DNA of 64,000 nucleotides from an uncultured Candidatus Saccharibacteria bacterium (lineage in GTDB: Bacteria > Patescibacteriota > Saccharimonadia > Saccharimonadales > Saccharimonadaceae). Of the stretch, positions 43,774 to 52,763 are shown in pieces. The position numbers and the translations under genes were made by a program. Each line of letters starts with the position of its first letter. The stretch's first letter is position 1. The notes under the pieces are model-generated. The model was given only the letters and a program-made list of their open reading frames with translations, did no database searches and was not told where the DNA came from. Where the stretch lies: NCBI GenBank assembly GCA_934725355.1, contig CAKVAO010000004.1, positions 1 to 64,000 on the forward strand. The letters are read 5' to 3'.

Positions 43774-44856
43774 TTACCGTTTAGAAAGGATGCTTCTTAT
43801 TATAATCGTTAACCAACCCATTAGCGTTTCTGCACTAATATTAGACTTAGCACTGACCATCATGGCTACTTGCCCCTGGATCTCAGTGCGTGCCGCCCTT
43901 ACAACACTTTCCATTGCGTGCCGGTCATCAGGCACACCCTTTAGCTCACTAGCAATCATGCGCATAGATGCCAATTTACTGTCAATCTCATCACGCTTCT
44001 TCTGCATTACCGACAATTTCTTTCCGTAAGCAATCTTTGCGTCGGTCATTTTCTTCTTTAACAGTTCTTCATGCATCTTGTCGCTTCGATCTGCCATTAC
44101 TCCCTTTTGCTTTAGTCTCTGCAGTTCACGCCTTAGCTGGCCTTCCGCCTGTGCAACCTCACGGATAATCTTCTTATCCCTGCTCTTAACCCGAATATCA
44201 TAAAACATATCCGTCTCGAAGAAGTGATCGATACAGTACATCGCCAGACTACCGGTCGCCAAATACAGCACAAACATAATTGGCGCCATGATCAAGTCGG
44301 AGCTTCGGATCACTAAACTACCGATATGTATTGCTGAGGCAGTCTCAGTCTCACTAAGATCGATAAATGTACCAGCCATCACACGCAAGACAAATAGAAG
44401 CAATCCCAAAAATACCCATAGTAGTATGTCGCCATGGCGCTTCAGCCATGATTTCTTGACTGACGTGTCCTCAAAATATCGCTGGTAACCACGAAATCCC
44501 ATAATTAGTACCATCGCTACCAAGCCGATTGCTGCACTAAGACCATATGCTAGTATCTCTGGCATGTTTAGTAGCCGACCCAACACGTCCTGCAGAAATG
44601 AAATATCAATCACGGATGCAGCCACACCAAGCAAGAAGAACGTCAGAAGTACTCCGCCCGATTGACGTTTACCCATAGCGGCCGCCGGTCTTTGTATTGG
44701 CGAGTACTTCTTAGCAACCTCTTCACGTTTAGCCTCACGCCACGCCTGAGGATCATCCTCGTATTGCTCTACTTCACTAAGTTGCGCACCAGATTCATTG
44801 ACCGCACCCATTCGATCAACCTTCGCAGTGGTCTCTCTAATACCCACACTAGTCAT
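43774..44856 (-). CDS. Four-helix membrane protein with cytoplasmic coiled coil
   Basis: A 360-residue protein. A hydrophilic N-terminus of about 65 residues is followed by four hydrophobic segments (about 70-92, 99-121, 143-165 and 184-207), then a Lys/Arg/Glu-rich coiled coil (about 220-300) and an amphipathic end. No known family. It overlaps the preceding gene by 8 nt, has GGAGG upstream, and is followed 10 nt later by the protease-nuclease gene. It is probably the membrane core of the complex encoded by this operon. Confidence 0.7.
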   Translation of the reverse strand: MTSVGIRETTAKVDRMGAVNESGAQLSEVEQYEDDPQAWREAKREEVAKKYSPIQRPAAAMGKRQSGGVLLTFFLLGVAASVIDISFLQDVLGRLLNMPEILAYGLSAAIGLVAMVLIMGFRGYQRYFEDTSVKKSWLKRHGDILLWVFLGLLLFVLRVMAGTFIDLSETETASAIHIGSLVIRSSDLIMAPIMFVLYLATGSLAMYCIDHFFETDMFYDIRVKSRDKKIIREVAQAEGQLRRELQRLKQKGVMADRSDKMHEELLKKKMTDAKIAYGKKLSVMQKKRDEIDSKLASMRMIASELKGVPDDRHAMESVVRAARTEIQGQVAMMVSAKSNISAETLMGWLTIIIRSILSKR

Positions 44857-45307
44857 TTTTATCCTCCATACTCTTATTCATGTATTTCTCGCCTAGCTTA
44901 TCAATATCATCAAAACGCCCGGCCAGGTCCGAATAGTCAATATTTACACGCTCAGTATCACTAATTTCAACGCCTGTTTCTTTAGCTGCCTGAACATAGC
45001 TACTCCATGCTATATCCAGATCTTTCATATCTCTATTGAGAGACTCCATTTGCGCCCTTACCGCACCTTTTACTTTCTCATAGCGACCGATAGCATCAGC
45101 GCTATTACTACTAAAGGCCTGTCTAATTTGACTTAAAAGCGGCCTCAACTTAGCATCAATAGCCGGCAAAGCAAATACAATACCCTCGCCGCTCAGTGTG
45201 CCCTTTTTAATCTGTTTTGTAGCCTCTCTAATTACACTCTTACGAATCGATTTAATTTGATCAGTTATAATCGGTTCACTAATAATATCTACATTATGGC
45301 CAATCAC
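44849..45307 (-). CDS. Hypothetical coiled-coil protein, 152 aa
   Basis: A 152-residue soluble helical protein starting at a GTG (in translation MIGHNVDIISEPIITDQ) that overlaps the previous stop by 4 nt. AGGGGGAA lies upstream. No known domain. Its place between a coiled-coil protein and a membrane protein in a tightly overlapping operon suggests a shared complex. Confidence 0.65.
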   Translation of the reverse strand: MIGHNVDIISEPIITDQIKSIRKSVIREATKQIKKGTLSGEGIVFALPAIDAKLRPLLSQIRQAFSSNSADAIGRYEKVKGAVRAQMESLNRDMKDLDIAWSSYVQAAKETGVEISDTERVNIDYSDLAGRFDDIDKLGEKYMNKSMEDKND

Positions 45308-45900
45308 TTATCTTCCCCCTTTCTCTTGTTAGATCTGACAGCCTTATCTTTCTGCTTCTCGTGTCTGAATAGCTCGTAAATATATAGCTTCTCGCGATTC
45401 TCGCCCCATGAGTGAATAGTGCTAACATTATTTTTATATAAATCGTTCACACTAGATATTCTGTCGTTAAGAATTTCTATGTCGCGCTCGGCTTGTTTCA
45501 TTCTCCGCTCAATCGGCTGACATTTGAGCGCCAGGTCACCAGTCTGACGTTCAAGCGCTGCACATTGAATAAAGTCCTTAGTATTCCGTGCTACCGTTAA
45601 TCGACTCGTCAGACTCGACCGCCTAGACTTTAGACTATTATTCTGGCTAGTCAAGTCTTTCATTAAACCGTCAGCCCTCAATACATCATGCTGAAGTACA
45701 GAGGCAACACTCTCAAAACGCGCCCTTTCTGCATCGAGCATCTGCGCCACCTCAGAATTAATTAGGCTTAAATACCTCGTCGTATTGTTCTGTCGATAAA
45801 ACGCCACTCCTCCTTGCTTATAATCGCGCTTAGCATTTCTGCGATCGCGCATTCTCGCTAGCACTCCGTACCGTAAACGAATAGGTTCGTACGTATTCAT
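45304..45900 (-). CDS. Hypothetical coiled-coil protein, 198 aa
   Basis: A 198-residue basic coiled-coil protein (MNTYEPIRLRYGVLARMRD; long Ser/Leu/Arg/Glu helix from about residue 50 to 150). The start at 45900 is preferred because AGGAG lies 8 nt upstream and the ATG overlaps the preceding stop as ATGA. It is a cytoplasmic protein of unknown role. Confidence 0.68.
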   Translation of the reverse strand: MNTYEPIRLRYGVLARMRDRRNAKRDYKQGGVAFYRQNNTTRYLSLINSEVAQMLDAERARFESVASVLQHDVLRADGLMKDLTSQNNSLKSRRSSLTSRLTVARNTKDFIQCAALERQTGDLALKCQPIERRMKQAERDIEILNDRISSVNDLYKNNVSTIHSWGENREKLYIYELFRHEKQKDKAVRSNKRKGEDK

Positions 45901-47105
45901 CGGCGACACTCCTGAGCATTACGTTCAATGATAACCTTAATCATGCGATTTCTACTGTCGGTATCATCGTGCGATTCGTTATTACTGTATTCAAACGGAC
46001 CATAGCCCTTTCCGATAGCGCTTATTTTGTCGGACGGCAGTCCTTTGCCAATCAAGTAATCACGGACCGCATTAGCTCGATCACCCGCCAAGTTCTCATG
46101 GCGCGATGTATAATGTGCAGTATAGCCTTCAATGGTAATCTGCTTAATAGCATCTTTATTATCGTTGTATATTTGCACTACCTGTCCAAGCGACTTATTT
46201 GCTTCGCCAAGATTTGAGAATGTTGTAGCTTCACCGTCGAATTTAAGTTTGCTGTCATCGAACGTTAAATCGAAATTCTTACATTCCGTATCTGTAGGAT
46301 TAACAGTATATTTATTCTCTACCGATTCACCCGTCATAGACACAGTCACGATTCGTGGCTTACGCGCACCCATATTACCTGAAACCAATTTCTTATAGAT
46401 ATCTCTTAGCGCCTTACGCTGGGGATTAGTCAGCTTCTTCTGTGGAGCTGTCACATCACCCAGCCCATAGAAAGTTATGTTGGCACCTTTTAGTGCATCC
46501 TCGTACTCTTCTGTAGCATCACTTAATATTTGATCCTCTTTAGCCTCGTCAGATATAGTTAGTATACCCGACGTAGCAAAGTTTAGTGCTCCGGTGTCCG
46601 ATAAGCCAGAACCAATAACAATAATATTAGGACTTCTGTTTTCGTCATCTGACATTCCAGCAACTTCGTCGTACGCAGTAACAATTGCCTCAAGGTAATT
46701 AGCACCGCTAGTCTTTGGAACGACCTCAGATACTTGCTTCTTAATCTCGGCAACGTTGACTGCTACATTCTTCTTAGCCTGAGTTCCGTTTTCGCTAATC
46801 GACTTCATCTTTGAAGTATCTAAATCAACTACAAATGGCTCACCATCTGCCTCTATAATGCTAATAGAATCAATGAACTCTTCGGGATCTTCACCTCGAT
46901 GCATCATTAACGTATCAGAAATTCGATCAATCACATCCTTACCAAGTTCAGCCTTTGGCGAGTTGGCCGTGTTGCCAATAACAATCGCAAGTGAGTTCGA
47001 AGGCGGTGGCGTATAAGGCTGAGACAGCTTAAAAAATGCTCCGCCCATAGCAACAACACCCACTACAGTAAATATCATCCAGACCTTTGATATATATTCC
47101 ACCAT
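45897..47105 (-). CDS. Membrane protein with VWA-like region and OmpA-family C-terminus
   Basis: A 402-residue protein. An N-terminal membrane anchor (about residues 6-27, WMIFTVVGVVAMGGAFF) is followed by a VWA-like region (SLAIVIGNTANS to NIIVIGSGLSDTG) and a C-terminal OmpA/MotB-type peptidoglycan-binding domain (ITIEGYTAHYTSRHENLAGD, RANAVRDYLIGKG, DSRNRMIKVII). The start at 47105 is set by the membrane segment; a further frame to 47234 looks like non-coding. First gene of the five-gene operon. It would tie the complex to the cell wall. Confidence 0.78.
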   Translation of the reverse strand: MVEYISKVWMIFTVVGVVAMGGAFFKLSQPYTPPPSNSLAIVIGNTANSPKAELGKDVIDRISDTLMMHRGEDPEEFIDSISIIEADGEPFVVDLDTSKMKSISENGTQAKKNVAVNVAEIKKQVSEVVPKTSGANYLEAIVTAYDEVAGMSDDENRSPNIIVIGSGLSDTGALNFATSGILTISDEAKEDQILSDATEEYEDALKGANITFYGLGDVTAPQKKLTNPQRKALRDIYKKLVSGNMGARKPRIVTVSMTGESVENKYTVNPTDTECKNFDLTFDDSKLKFDGEATTFSNLGEANKSLGQVVQIYNDNKDAIKQITIEGYTAHYTSRHENLAGDRANAVRDYLIGKGLPSDKISAIGKGYGPFEYSNNESHDDTDSRNRMIKVIIERNAQECRR

Positions 47106-47226
47106 CCCGTATAATTTCCACTGTTTCGCTATTTGAATGAGAGAAATTACAGTTACAATCACCCCCCGCCGCCAGCATGACAGCCATCGCAGGTTGACCG
47201 CTAAGATTCTCAACAAAACTTTCCAT
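47029..47226 (-). CDS. Possible small upstream ORF (65 aa)
   Basis: A 65-codon frame (MESFVENLSGQPAMAVMLAA, then GGDCNCNFSHSNSE) that starts 10 nt after the TATGAT of the poly-G promoter and overlaps the start of the OmpA-family gene in another frame. The first 45 residues look protein-like and have a GG-Asp-Cys pattern; the last 20 are a shadow of the membrane anchor. It may be a leader ORF, a frameshifted N-terminus or chance. Confidence 0.3.
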   Translation of the reverse strand: MESFVENLSGQPAMAVMLAAGGDCNCNFSHSNSETVEIIRDGGIYIKGLDDIYCSGCCCYGRSIF

Positions 47227-47236
47227 AAGTACAATC

Positions 47237-47267
47237 ATCATAACACCCCCCCCCACAACTTTTGCAA
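47237..47267 (-). promoter_or_regulatory. Candidate phase-variable promoter (poly-G spacer)
   Basis: Minus strand: TTGCAA (47262-47267), 19-nt spacer with a run of 9 G, TATGAT (47237-47242). The surrounding bases (TTGTG before, T after the tract) match those of the poly-G promoter at 26899, which is 20 kb away. Confidence 0.55.
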
Positions 47268-47277
47268 GGTTCCAGCA

Positions 47278-47312
47278 TTAAATGAGCCCATATACCAGGG
47301 CTCATTTAATGT
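47278..47312. terminator. Terminator of pilB
   Basis: A perfect 13-bp inverted repeat ATTAAATGAGCCC / GGGCTCATTTAAT downstream of pilB and upstream of the poly-G promoter. Confidence 0.8.
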
Positions 47313-47347
47313 GGTTGTCAGCTGGCAGTCGTTAGCCCACCAGCCTT

Positions 47348-49042
47348 CTATAGTACGCGATTGACTTCTTCAAGAGTGGTTTCGCCCTTCAGAGCCTTTA
47401 ATACACCCTTTTGCAGCATGGTAACCATGCCATTGTTACATGCCGCCCTAGTGATAGCCTCAGCATTTACATCATACGGCGAGCCACTAATTAGTCTAAT
47501 AATCGCATCGTTGACAGTTAGCTGCTCCATCAGCACTGTTCGCCCCTTATAGCCAAAAGGGTTCTCTTCGCTAGTACCTGGGTGATATAGCACAATATTA
47601 TTCAAATCTGGCTGCTCTTCATAACTAGCAGGTAAGTCTGCCAAGGCGTTACGTATCCACTGCTTCGTCGCTTCGTCGGGCTCGTAAGGAATCTTTGTTT
47701 CATCATCTAGTCGCCGCACTAGGCGCTGACCAATCACCAGACGAATTGAAGTTGTAAACACTGGATTAACGCCAATCATATCAATGATACGCGCAAAGGC
47801 TGCACCTGCATCCTGAGCGTGAAAAGTCGCCAGCAGTAAGTGGCCCGTAATAGCCGCCTGAATTGCCGTACGCGCCGTGTCGACATCACGGATTTCGCCG
47901 ACCATCACCACGTCAGGGTCTAGACGCAAAATTGTACGCACGTTATCTGCAAACGACTGGCCATGCGTCGTATCAACCGGAATCTGCGTCACGCCAGGAA
48001 TATCGAACTCAACCGGGTCTTCTAGCGTTAGAATTTTGCGTGTCGTATCGTTTAACGCATTCAGAATGCTATATAGTGTCGTCGACTTACCAGAGCCAGT
48101 TGGACCAACCACCATCACCATGCCATGCGGGTGCGAGATAATTTGCTCTAGTTCAGCTTTCTCTTTGTCGCTGAGACCTAGCACGTCCATATTCAACATC
48201 TCTGCGCGAAAGTTAAACAAACGAATCACAGCGTCTTGACCATAATTAGTCGGCACTGTTTCAATACGCATATTCAGCGTGTGATTAGCATCCTCGCTTT
48301 GCACAGACGATGACGCTAAACTACCCGTACCGCCAACCAAGTTAAATGACCGCCTAAGGTCGCCAATCTCACGTACAATATGACCCGACTGAGCAGTTAC
48401 GGCAGCTCGCGATAGATTAGCCGCCGAGGCAATTGAAGCGAACAGAATACGGTATTTATCATGCGACAGCGTAGCAATCGGGTGCAAAGTGCCATCAATA
48501 CGGAAACGAATCCGTACCTGAGTACGCTCGTTCTCAAGGTGAATATCCGATGCACCCAACATATCAGCCTGTAAAATCAGGTAGTTCAAAATATCATCAG
48601 GGCGCACCTTTTCTAGCTCGTCACTAACCTTCTTGAAGGTATCGCTGTTACCCTCTGATGAAATCTCCACATTATGATAGACCACTTCTTTGGGCGGATC
48701 ATAACGTAACATCAACGCCTTGAATGACGAGTCTGAAATCAGACGATACTGCACTGAAATCTGATTAGCAGTTGCCGCATCGTTGATCTCTTTTAGCTTC
48801 GATTCTGGCGTCGATAGTGTTATAGCATACAGCGCAGGGCTAGTCTCAGTCGGCTTACGCATCGGCACCATCTTGTACGTATACATGTCAGCAATCGACA
48901 TCATGTCCAGTATTAACGGCATGGTCTGCTCAGTGGAGCGCAGGTCAACGTACTGAACACCTAGAATTGCGGCACGGCGCTCTGTATTTTGCTCATCGGT
49001 TTCGCGGAAGCGCTTAGCTTGCTCGACAGGATCGTTATACAT
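47348..49042 (-). CDS. pilB: Type IV pilus assembly/type II secretion ATPase
   Basis: A 564-residue hexameric ATPase of the PilB/GspE family. An N-terminal regulatory domain precedes the ASDIHLENERTQVRIRFR motif, Walker A GPTGSGKST, the Asp box TLEDPVEF, Walker B VVMVGEIRD and the His box TGHLLLATFHAQD. The zinc-binding four-Cys motif of many GspE proteins is absent. TAAAAT ends 6 nt before the ATG (leaderless). No other pilus gene is in the window. Confidence 0.93.
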   Translation of the reverse strand: MYNDPVEQAKRFRETDEQNTERRAAILGVQYVDLRSTEQTMPLILDMMSIADMYTYKMVPMRKPTETSPALYAITLSTPESKLKEINDAATANQISVQYRLISDSSFKALMLRYDPPKEVVYHNVEISSEGNSDTFKKVSDELEKVRPDDILNYLILQADMLGASDIHLENERTQVRIRFRIDGTLHPIATLSHDKYRILFASIASAANLSRAAVTAQSGHIVREIGDLRRSFNLVGGTGSLASSSVQSEDANHTLNMRIETVPTNYGQDAVIRLFNFRAEMLNMDVLGLSDKEKAELEQIISHPHGMVMVVGPTGSGKSTTLYSILNALNDTTRKILTLEDPVEFDIPGVTQIPVDTTHGQSFADNVRTILRLDPDVVMVGEIRDVDTARTAIQAAITGHLLLATFHAQDAGAAFARIIDMIGVNPVFTTSIRLVIGQRLVRRLDDETKIPYEPDEATKQWIRNALADLPASYEEQPDLNNIVLYHPGTSEENPFGYKGRTVLMEQLTVNDAIIRLISGSPYDVNAEAITRAACNNGMVTMLQKGVLKALKGETTLEEVNRVL

Positions 49043-49089
49043 AATTCTATTTTAGCACAAGCACTACCATTGGTTTATACTATTAATAT

Positions 49090-49647
49090 ATGGTTAAATC
49101 TCGCGAATTTACGAAGCAGCAGCGCAACATCGTAGTGCTGCTACACAATATCCGATCAGTCCAGAATGTCGGAGCAATCATACGTACCTGTGAATGCCTA
49201 GGCATCAAACAGTGTTACGCTACTGGCTACACGCCAAATTTAGAATTTGCTACCGATGGCTCAAATCTGCCAATCTTGCCACACGTTAAAGCAAAGCTCG
49301 AACGCGAGCTACATCGCAGTGCCCTTGGCGCCGAGCAATTAGTCAAGCTTAGCTATCGCCCTGATATTAATAAATTGATACAGGATCTAAAGCGGTCTGA
49401 CTATCGTTTAATTGGGCTAGAACAGAATCAGCGATCAGTTGTTCTAAGCGATTATCACGCCCCAACTAAAATCGCACTGCTCTTAGGCGAAGAAGTGCAC
49501 GGCATAACCAGCAACCTGCTCGAGCAGTGTGATGATTTGATTGAAATCCCAATGTTTGGCGTAAAAGAAAGTTATAACGTTTCCGTTGCCACTGGAATAG
49601 CGCTTTATAGTCTAACTATTTCTTCGTTACCGCAGTTACCTCGATGA
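49090..49647 (+). CDS. SpoU/TrmH-type RNA 2'-O-methyltransferase
   Basis: A 185-residue SPOUT methyltransferase with the three SpoU motifs: NIRSVQNVGAIIRTCEC (motif 1 Asn and Arg), IALLLGEEVHGI (motif 2) and IPMFGVKESYNVSVATGIAL (motif 3). It methylates ribose in tRNA or rRNA using SAM. TATACT lies 8 nt before the ATG. Its end overlaps the convergent FKBP gene by 32 nt. Confidence 0.9.
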   Translation: MVKSREFTKQQRNIVVLLHNIRSVQNVGAIIRTCECLGIKQCYATGYTPNLEFATDGSNLPILPHVKAKLERELHRSALGAEQLVKLSYRPDINKLIQDLKRSDYRLIGLEQNQRSVVLSDYHAPTKIALLLGEEVHGITSNLLEQCDDLIEIPMFGVKESYNVSVATGIALYSLTISSLPQLPR

Positions 49648-50230
49648 TAAACTTTAGTGGCGTATTAGCAGGAATAGCACCATTGCCACTCTCGCCGTAA
49701 GCCTTGCCTGATGGAATTGATAGTAAGTAGACGCCACCAGCACGCTTAACCTCAAGACCCTCTACCCAGCCAGAAATTAGCGAACCGTCTTCTAGCTTGA
49801 ATTCGGTCGGCGTAGCATTACCACCTTCTGATTTAGTGCTGTCGAAAATTGTGCCGTTCGGCATCCAGCCAGTATAGTTAACCTTCACAGTATCGCCCTT
49901 TGAAACGGTAGCGCCATCACCCTCTTTCAGCGTTTCAACTGCTAGATCTTTTACATCATCAGCGTTAAAGCTAGCCACGCGATCTTTGTAATCGTCACTG
50001 AAAATGCGCTTTTTCTTCTGCGCCTCCTCTTGCTGCTTTTTATACTGCTCCATGTATTCTTTATACTGCTGATTAACCTTGTCGTTGGCCACAGTGTTAG
50101 GATCGGTCTTTGGATCGACAGCACCTAGAATCATCGAGGCGAAACCAGCAATTGTAAACACCAGCATCATTATAGCAATTACCCAGATACCGATGCGCTG
50201 CGCCTTTGGTGTTTTATGGTATGAACTCAT
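49616..50230 (-). CDS. Membrane-anchored FKBP-type peptidyl-prolyl isomerase
   Basis: A 204-residue protein with an N-terminal membrane anchor (about residues 10-35, RIGIWVIAIMMLVFTIAGFA), a Lys/Gln-rich helical linker (about 50-75) and a C-terminal FKBP domain (VKVNYTGWMPNGTIFDST; LISGWVEGLEVKRAGG; IPANTPLKFIIEV). It would help fold exported proteins. Convergent overlap with the TrmH-type gene. Confidence 0.9.
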   Translation of the reverse strand: MSSYHKTPKAQRIGIWVIAIMMLVFTIAGFASMILGAVDPKTDPNTVANDKVNQQYKEYMEQYKKQQEEAQKKKRIFSDDYKDRVASFNADDVKDLAVETLKEGDGATVSKGDTVKVNYTGWMPNGTIFDSTKSEGGNATPTEFKLEDGSLISGWVEGLEVKRAGGVYLLSIPSGKAYGESGNGAIPANTPLKFIIEVTAVTKK

Positions 50231-50246
50231 TATTATCCCCCTATTT

Positions 50247-52751
50247 CTAGATTACTTTAGCATTTATTTCGGTTGCATGTTTCTCGATACGGTGTATTAC
50301 CGCATTGACGTCATCGATTTTTATAGTCTTGTCGCGGTCGTGAAAATCGATGTGCAGTGTCACATTCTTTGTCGCCTCATCGAGCGCAAAAATCCCTGCT
50401 GGCGTAACCGTGTATGCAATATGGTCACCGACGTGAGTTAGCTGCTTCTGTACATAGCTCAACACTTGCTCAAATGACGTATTAGCCATTACGCGCAAAG
50501 TTACATCGCGTGACGTTCCCTGATAACGCATTACCGGCGTGTATTCCTTGTCCGTTAGCTGCTTTAGATTAATTTGTTTAGTCAGCAGTATAAAGCCTGC
50601 TGTATAATCAGACAGCTTAAATTCACGTCGCACCTTGCCGTTAAATTCACCCATTACGCCAACCAGCTGGTCGTTTAGATAAACCGTTGCCGCACGCTTT
50701 GATTCGAATAGGCTGAGCGAGCTATCTAAATTCTCAGCTTGGTCTAGGCGTACGTACGACAAACTTTCGTGTCCAAATACGTAATTCAGGATGTGTTTCA
50801 TCTGATAGAACGCCGATCCTTGACCGTCCTTAGAAGTCAACACACCTGCTACCTGCGGGATTTCCGCCGGCAGGGTTGACTCATCAGAATCCATTTGCCC
50901 CTGACGATGCACTTTTCCAACCTCGAATAGCATAAAGTCGTCATAACCCACCCGCAAATTATCGCGTGCTAGTTCGACTAGATTGGGCAGTAAACTGCGA
51001 CGATAGTACTGCAAGTTTGGTGAAATTGCGTTGACAATTCTAAACGCCTTGGCCTTGTCATCGCCAACTTTGTCTAGCAGATCGCCATGAATGAATGAGT
51101 AGCTATAGACCTCGTTACCGCCAGCCTCGCGCAGACGCTTACGCAGTTCCATTTCTACTGCATATTGCGAGTCAACCTCTGCCGCACTAAAGTCACGTTG
51201 CGGGCTAGTCGCTGTAATAGCATCATAACTGTTTACTCTGCCGATGTCTTCTATAACGTCCTCGTTAATATGCAGATCCGTCCGCCACCATGGAGCAGTG
51301 GCACGCAACCGATTATCATCCACATCTATATCGTCATACTGCAGATTATGTAGAGTCGAGCTAATCAGCTCTGGCGTGTAACCACCGTCAATATGACCCA
51401 GTACATCAGTAACTAGCTTTGTTGGCATATCGAATTTGTTAACCGAAGGCTTAATCGGATAGCTGTCTACGACATTACTAATTACATGACCACCAGCATA
51501 TTTCTCTAGCATTGCCACCGTACGGAGTAATACTGGATGAGTTAACAGACTTGGCTGACCCTTGGTAAATCTAGTGATTGCTTCGCTAAAGATACCGTGG
51601 CGGAACTGTGTGTTGCGTAGATTGTATAGATTAAAGGTTGCACTCTCGATCAGCGCCCTCTTAGTATCTGTAGTGATTTCAGTCGCTTTGCCACCCATTG
51701 CACCAGCTAATGCGATAGGCACGCTGTTTTCACTATTGCCTGCCGCAATCACAATATCCTTGTCGGCAAGTTCGATCGTACGACCATCCAGTAACTCTAG
51801 TTTTTCACCCGTCTGACCAGCACGCACCACGATATCTGCCGCCTTAGTCGGTGAGACTGCGATAACCTTATCTAGGTCAAATGCATGCAGCGGTTGACCA
51901 GTTTCCATCATCAGATAATTTGTAATATCGACTGGCGCTGAGATAGAGCGCACGCCAACACGACTAAGTTCGCTACGCATCAGCTGTGGAAGGTCTCTAC
52001 TGCCGTCAATGCCATCCATAGCAACGCATTCATATCGATTACATAGCGTTGGGTCGGCAATAGTTACCGATATTGCAGTATCGGATTTATTGGCTACCAC
52101 AGCACCGTCTAAGTCGTTAAACCACTCTGGCGTCTTGGCTTCCTCGCCTAGGATAGCCGCAACTTCACGTGCAAAGCCGATTACACCGAAGCAGTCAGGG
52201 CGGTGAGTTAGGCTCTTATTCTCAACCTCTAATAAATAATCGCCCAGATCAAATACATCAATAATCGAATCGCCTGGCTGAACCTTCAAATCCGTTACAT
52301 CCAGAATGCCTTCGTGCTCGTCCCAGAGATCTAGCTCCATTGGACTCGCCATCATACCTTGGCTTAATACGCCACGTAATTTACGGGCACTGAGCACTAG
52401 CTCGTCATTTGTACCATAGGTTTCCGGTACAATCGTCTTCGGTGGCAACCAAACCGCCTTCATTCCAGCATGGACATTTGGTGCACCACAGACAACTTCG
52501 ACATAGCCATTTTCATCGCGTGGCACATCTGGCGTCTTACTACCGTCATAAACACGGCAAATATGTAGGTGGTCACTGTTGGGATGCTCTATGCAGGTTT
52601 TTACCTCGACAACCACTGCACCAGCATATTTTGCGTGTAGATTTGTTATGCTCTCGATTTCCACTAAGCGCGCACCAATCAACTTTGCCAACTGATCAAT
52701 CGGCGGCACGTTTGCGATATATTTCTTTAACCAATTTACTGAGATAATCAT
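50247..52751 (-). CDS. pheT: Phenylalanyl-tRNA synthetase beta subunit
   Basis: An 834-residue beta subunit with the tRNA-binding EMAP-like domain at the N-terminus (about residues 40-155), B3/B4 editing domain (SLTHRPDCFGVIGFAREVA), B5 domain, and C-terminal anticodon-binding fold (RYQGTSRDVTLRVMANTSFE). It follows pheS by 12 nt in one operon. Confidence 0.97.
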   Translation of the reverse strand: MIISVNWLKKYIANVPPIDQLAKLIGARLVEIESITNLHAKYAGAVVVEVKTCIEHPNSDHLHICRVYDGSKTPDVPRDENGYVEVVCGAPNVHAGMKAVWLPPKTIVPETYGTNDELVLSARKLRGVLSQGMMASPMELDLWDEHEGILDVTDLKVQPGDSIIDVFDLGDYLLEVENKSLTHRPDCFGVIGFAREVAAILGEEAKTPEWFNDLDGAVVANKSDTAISVTIADPTLCNRYECVAMDGIDGSRDLPQLMRSELSRVGVRSISAPVDITNYLMMETGQPLHAFDLDKVIAVSPTKAADIVVRAGQTGEKLELLDGRTIELADKDIVIAAGNSENSVPIALAGAMGGKATEITTDTKRALIESATFNLYNLRNTQFRHGIFSEAITRFTKGQPSLLTHPVLLRTVAMLEKYAGGHVISNVVDSYPIKPSVNKFDMPTKLVTDVLGHIDGGYTPELISSTLHNLQYDDIDVDDNRLRATAPWWRTDLHINEDVIEDIGRVNSYDAITATSPQRDFSAAEVDSQYAVEMELRKRLREAGGNEVYSYSFIHGDLLDKVGDDKAKAFRIVNAISPNLQYYRRSLLPNLVELARDNLRVGYDDFMLFEVGKVHRQGQMDSDESTLPAEIPQVAGVLTSKDGQGSAFYQMKHILNYVFGHESLSYVRLDQAENLDSSLSLFESKRAATVYLNDQLVGVMGEFNGKVRREFKLSDYTAGFILLTKQINLKQLTDKEYTPVMRYQGTSRDVTLRVMANTSFEQVLSYVQKQLTHVGDHIAYTVTPAGIFALDEATKNVTLHIDFHDRDKTIKIDDVNAVIHRIEKHATEINAKVI

Positions 52752-52763
52752 ATTTTCTATCCT

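Noticed and set aside
43774..47105. A Zorya anti-phage system
   Set aside because: An OmpA-family protein and a multi-helix membrane protein are present, but the latter does not show the MotA/ZorA layout and no ZorC/ZorD helicase-like gene follows.
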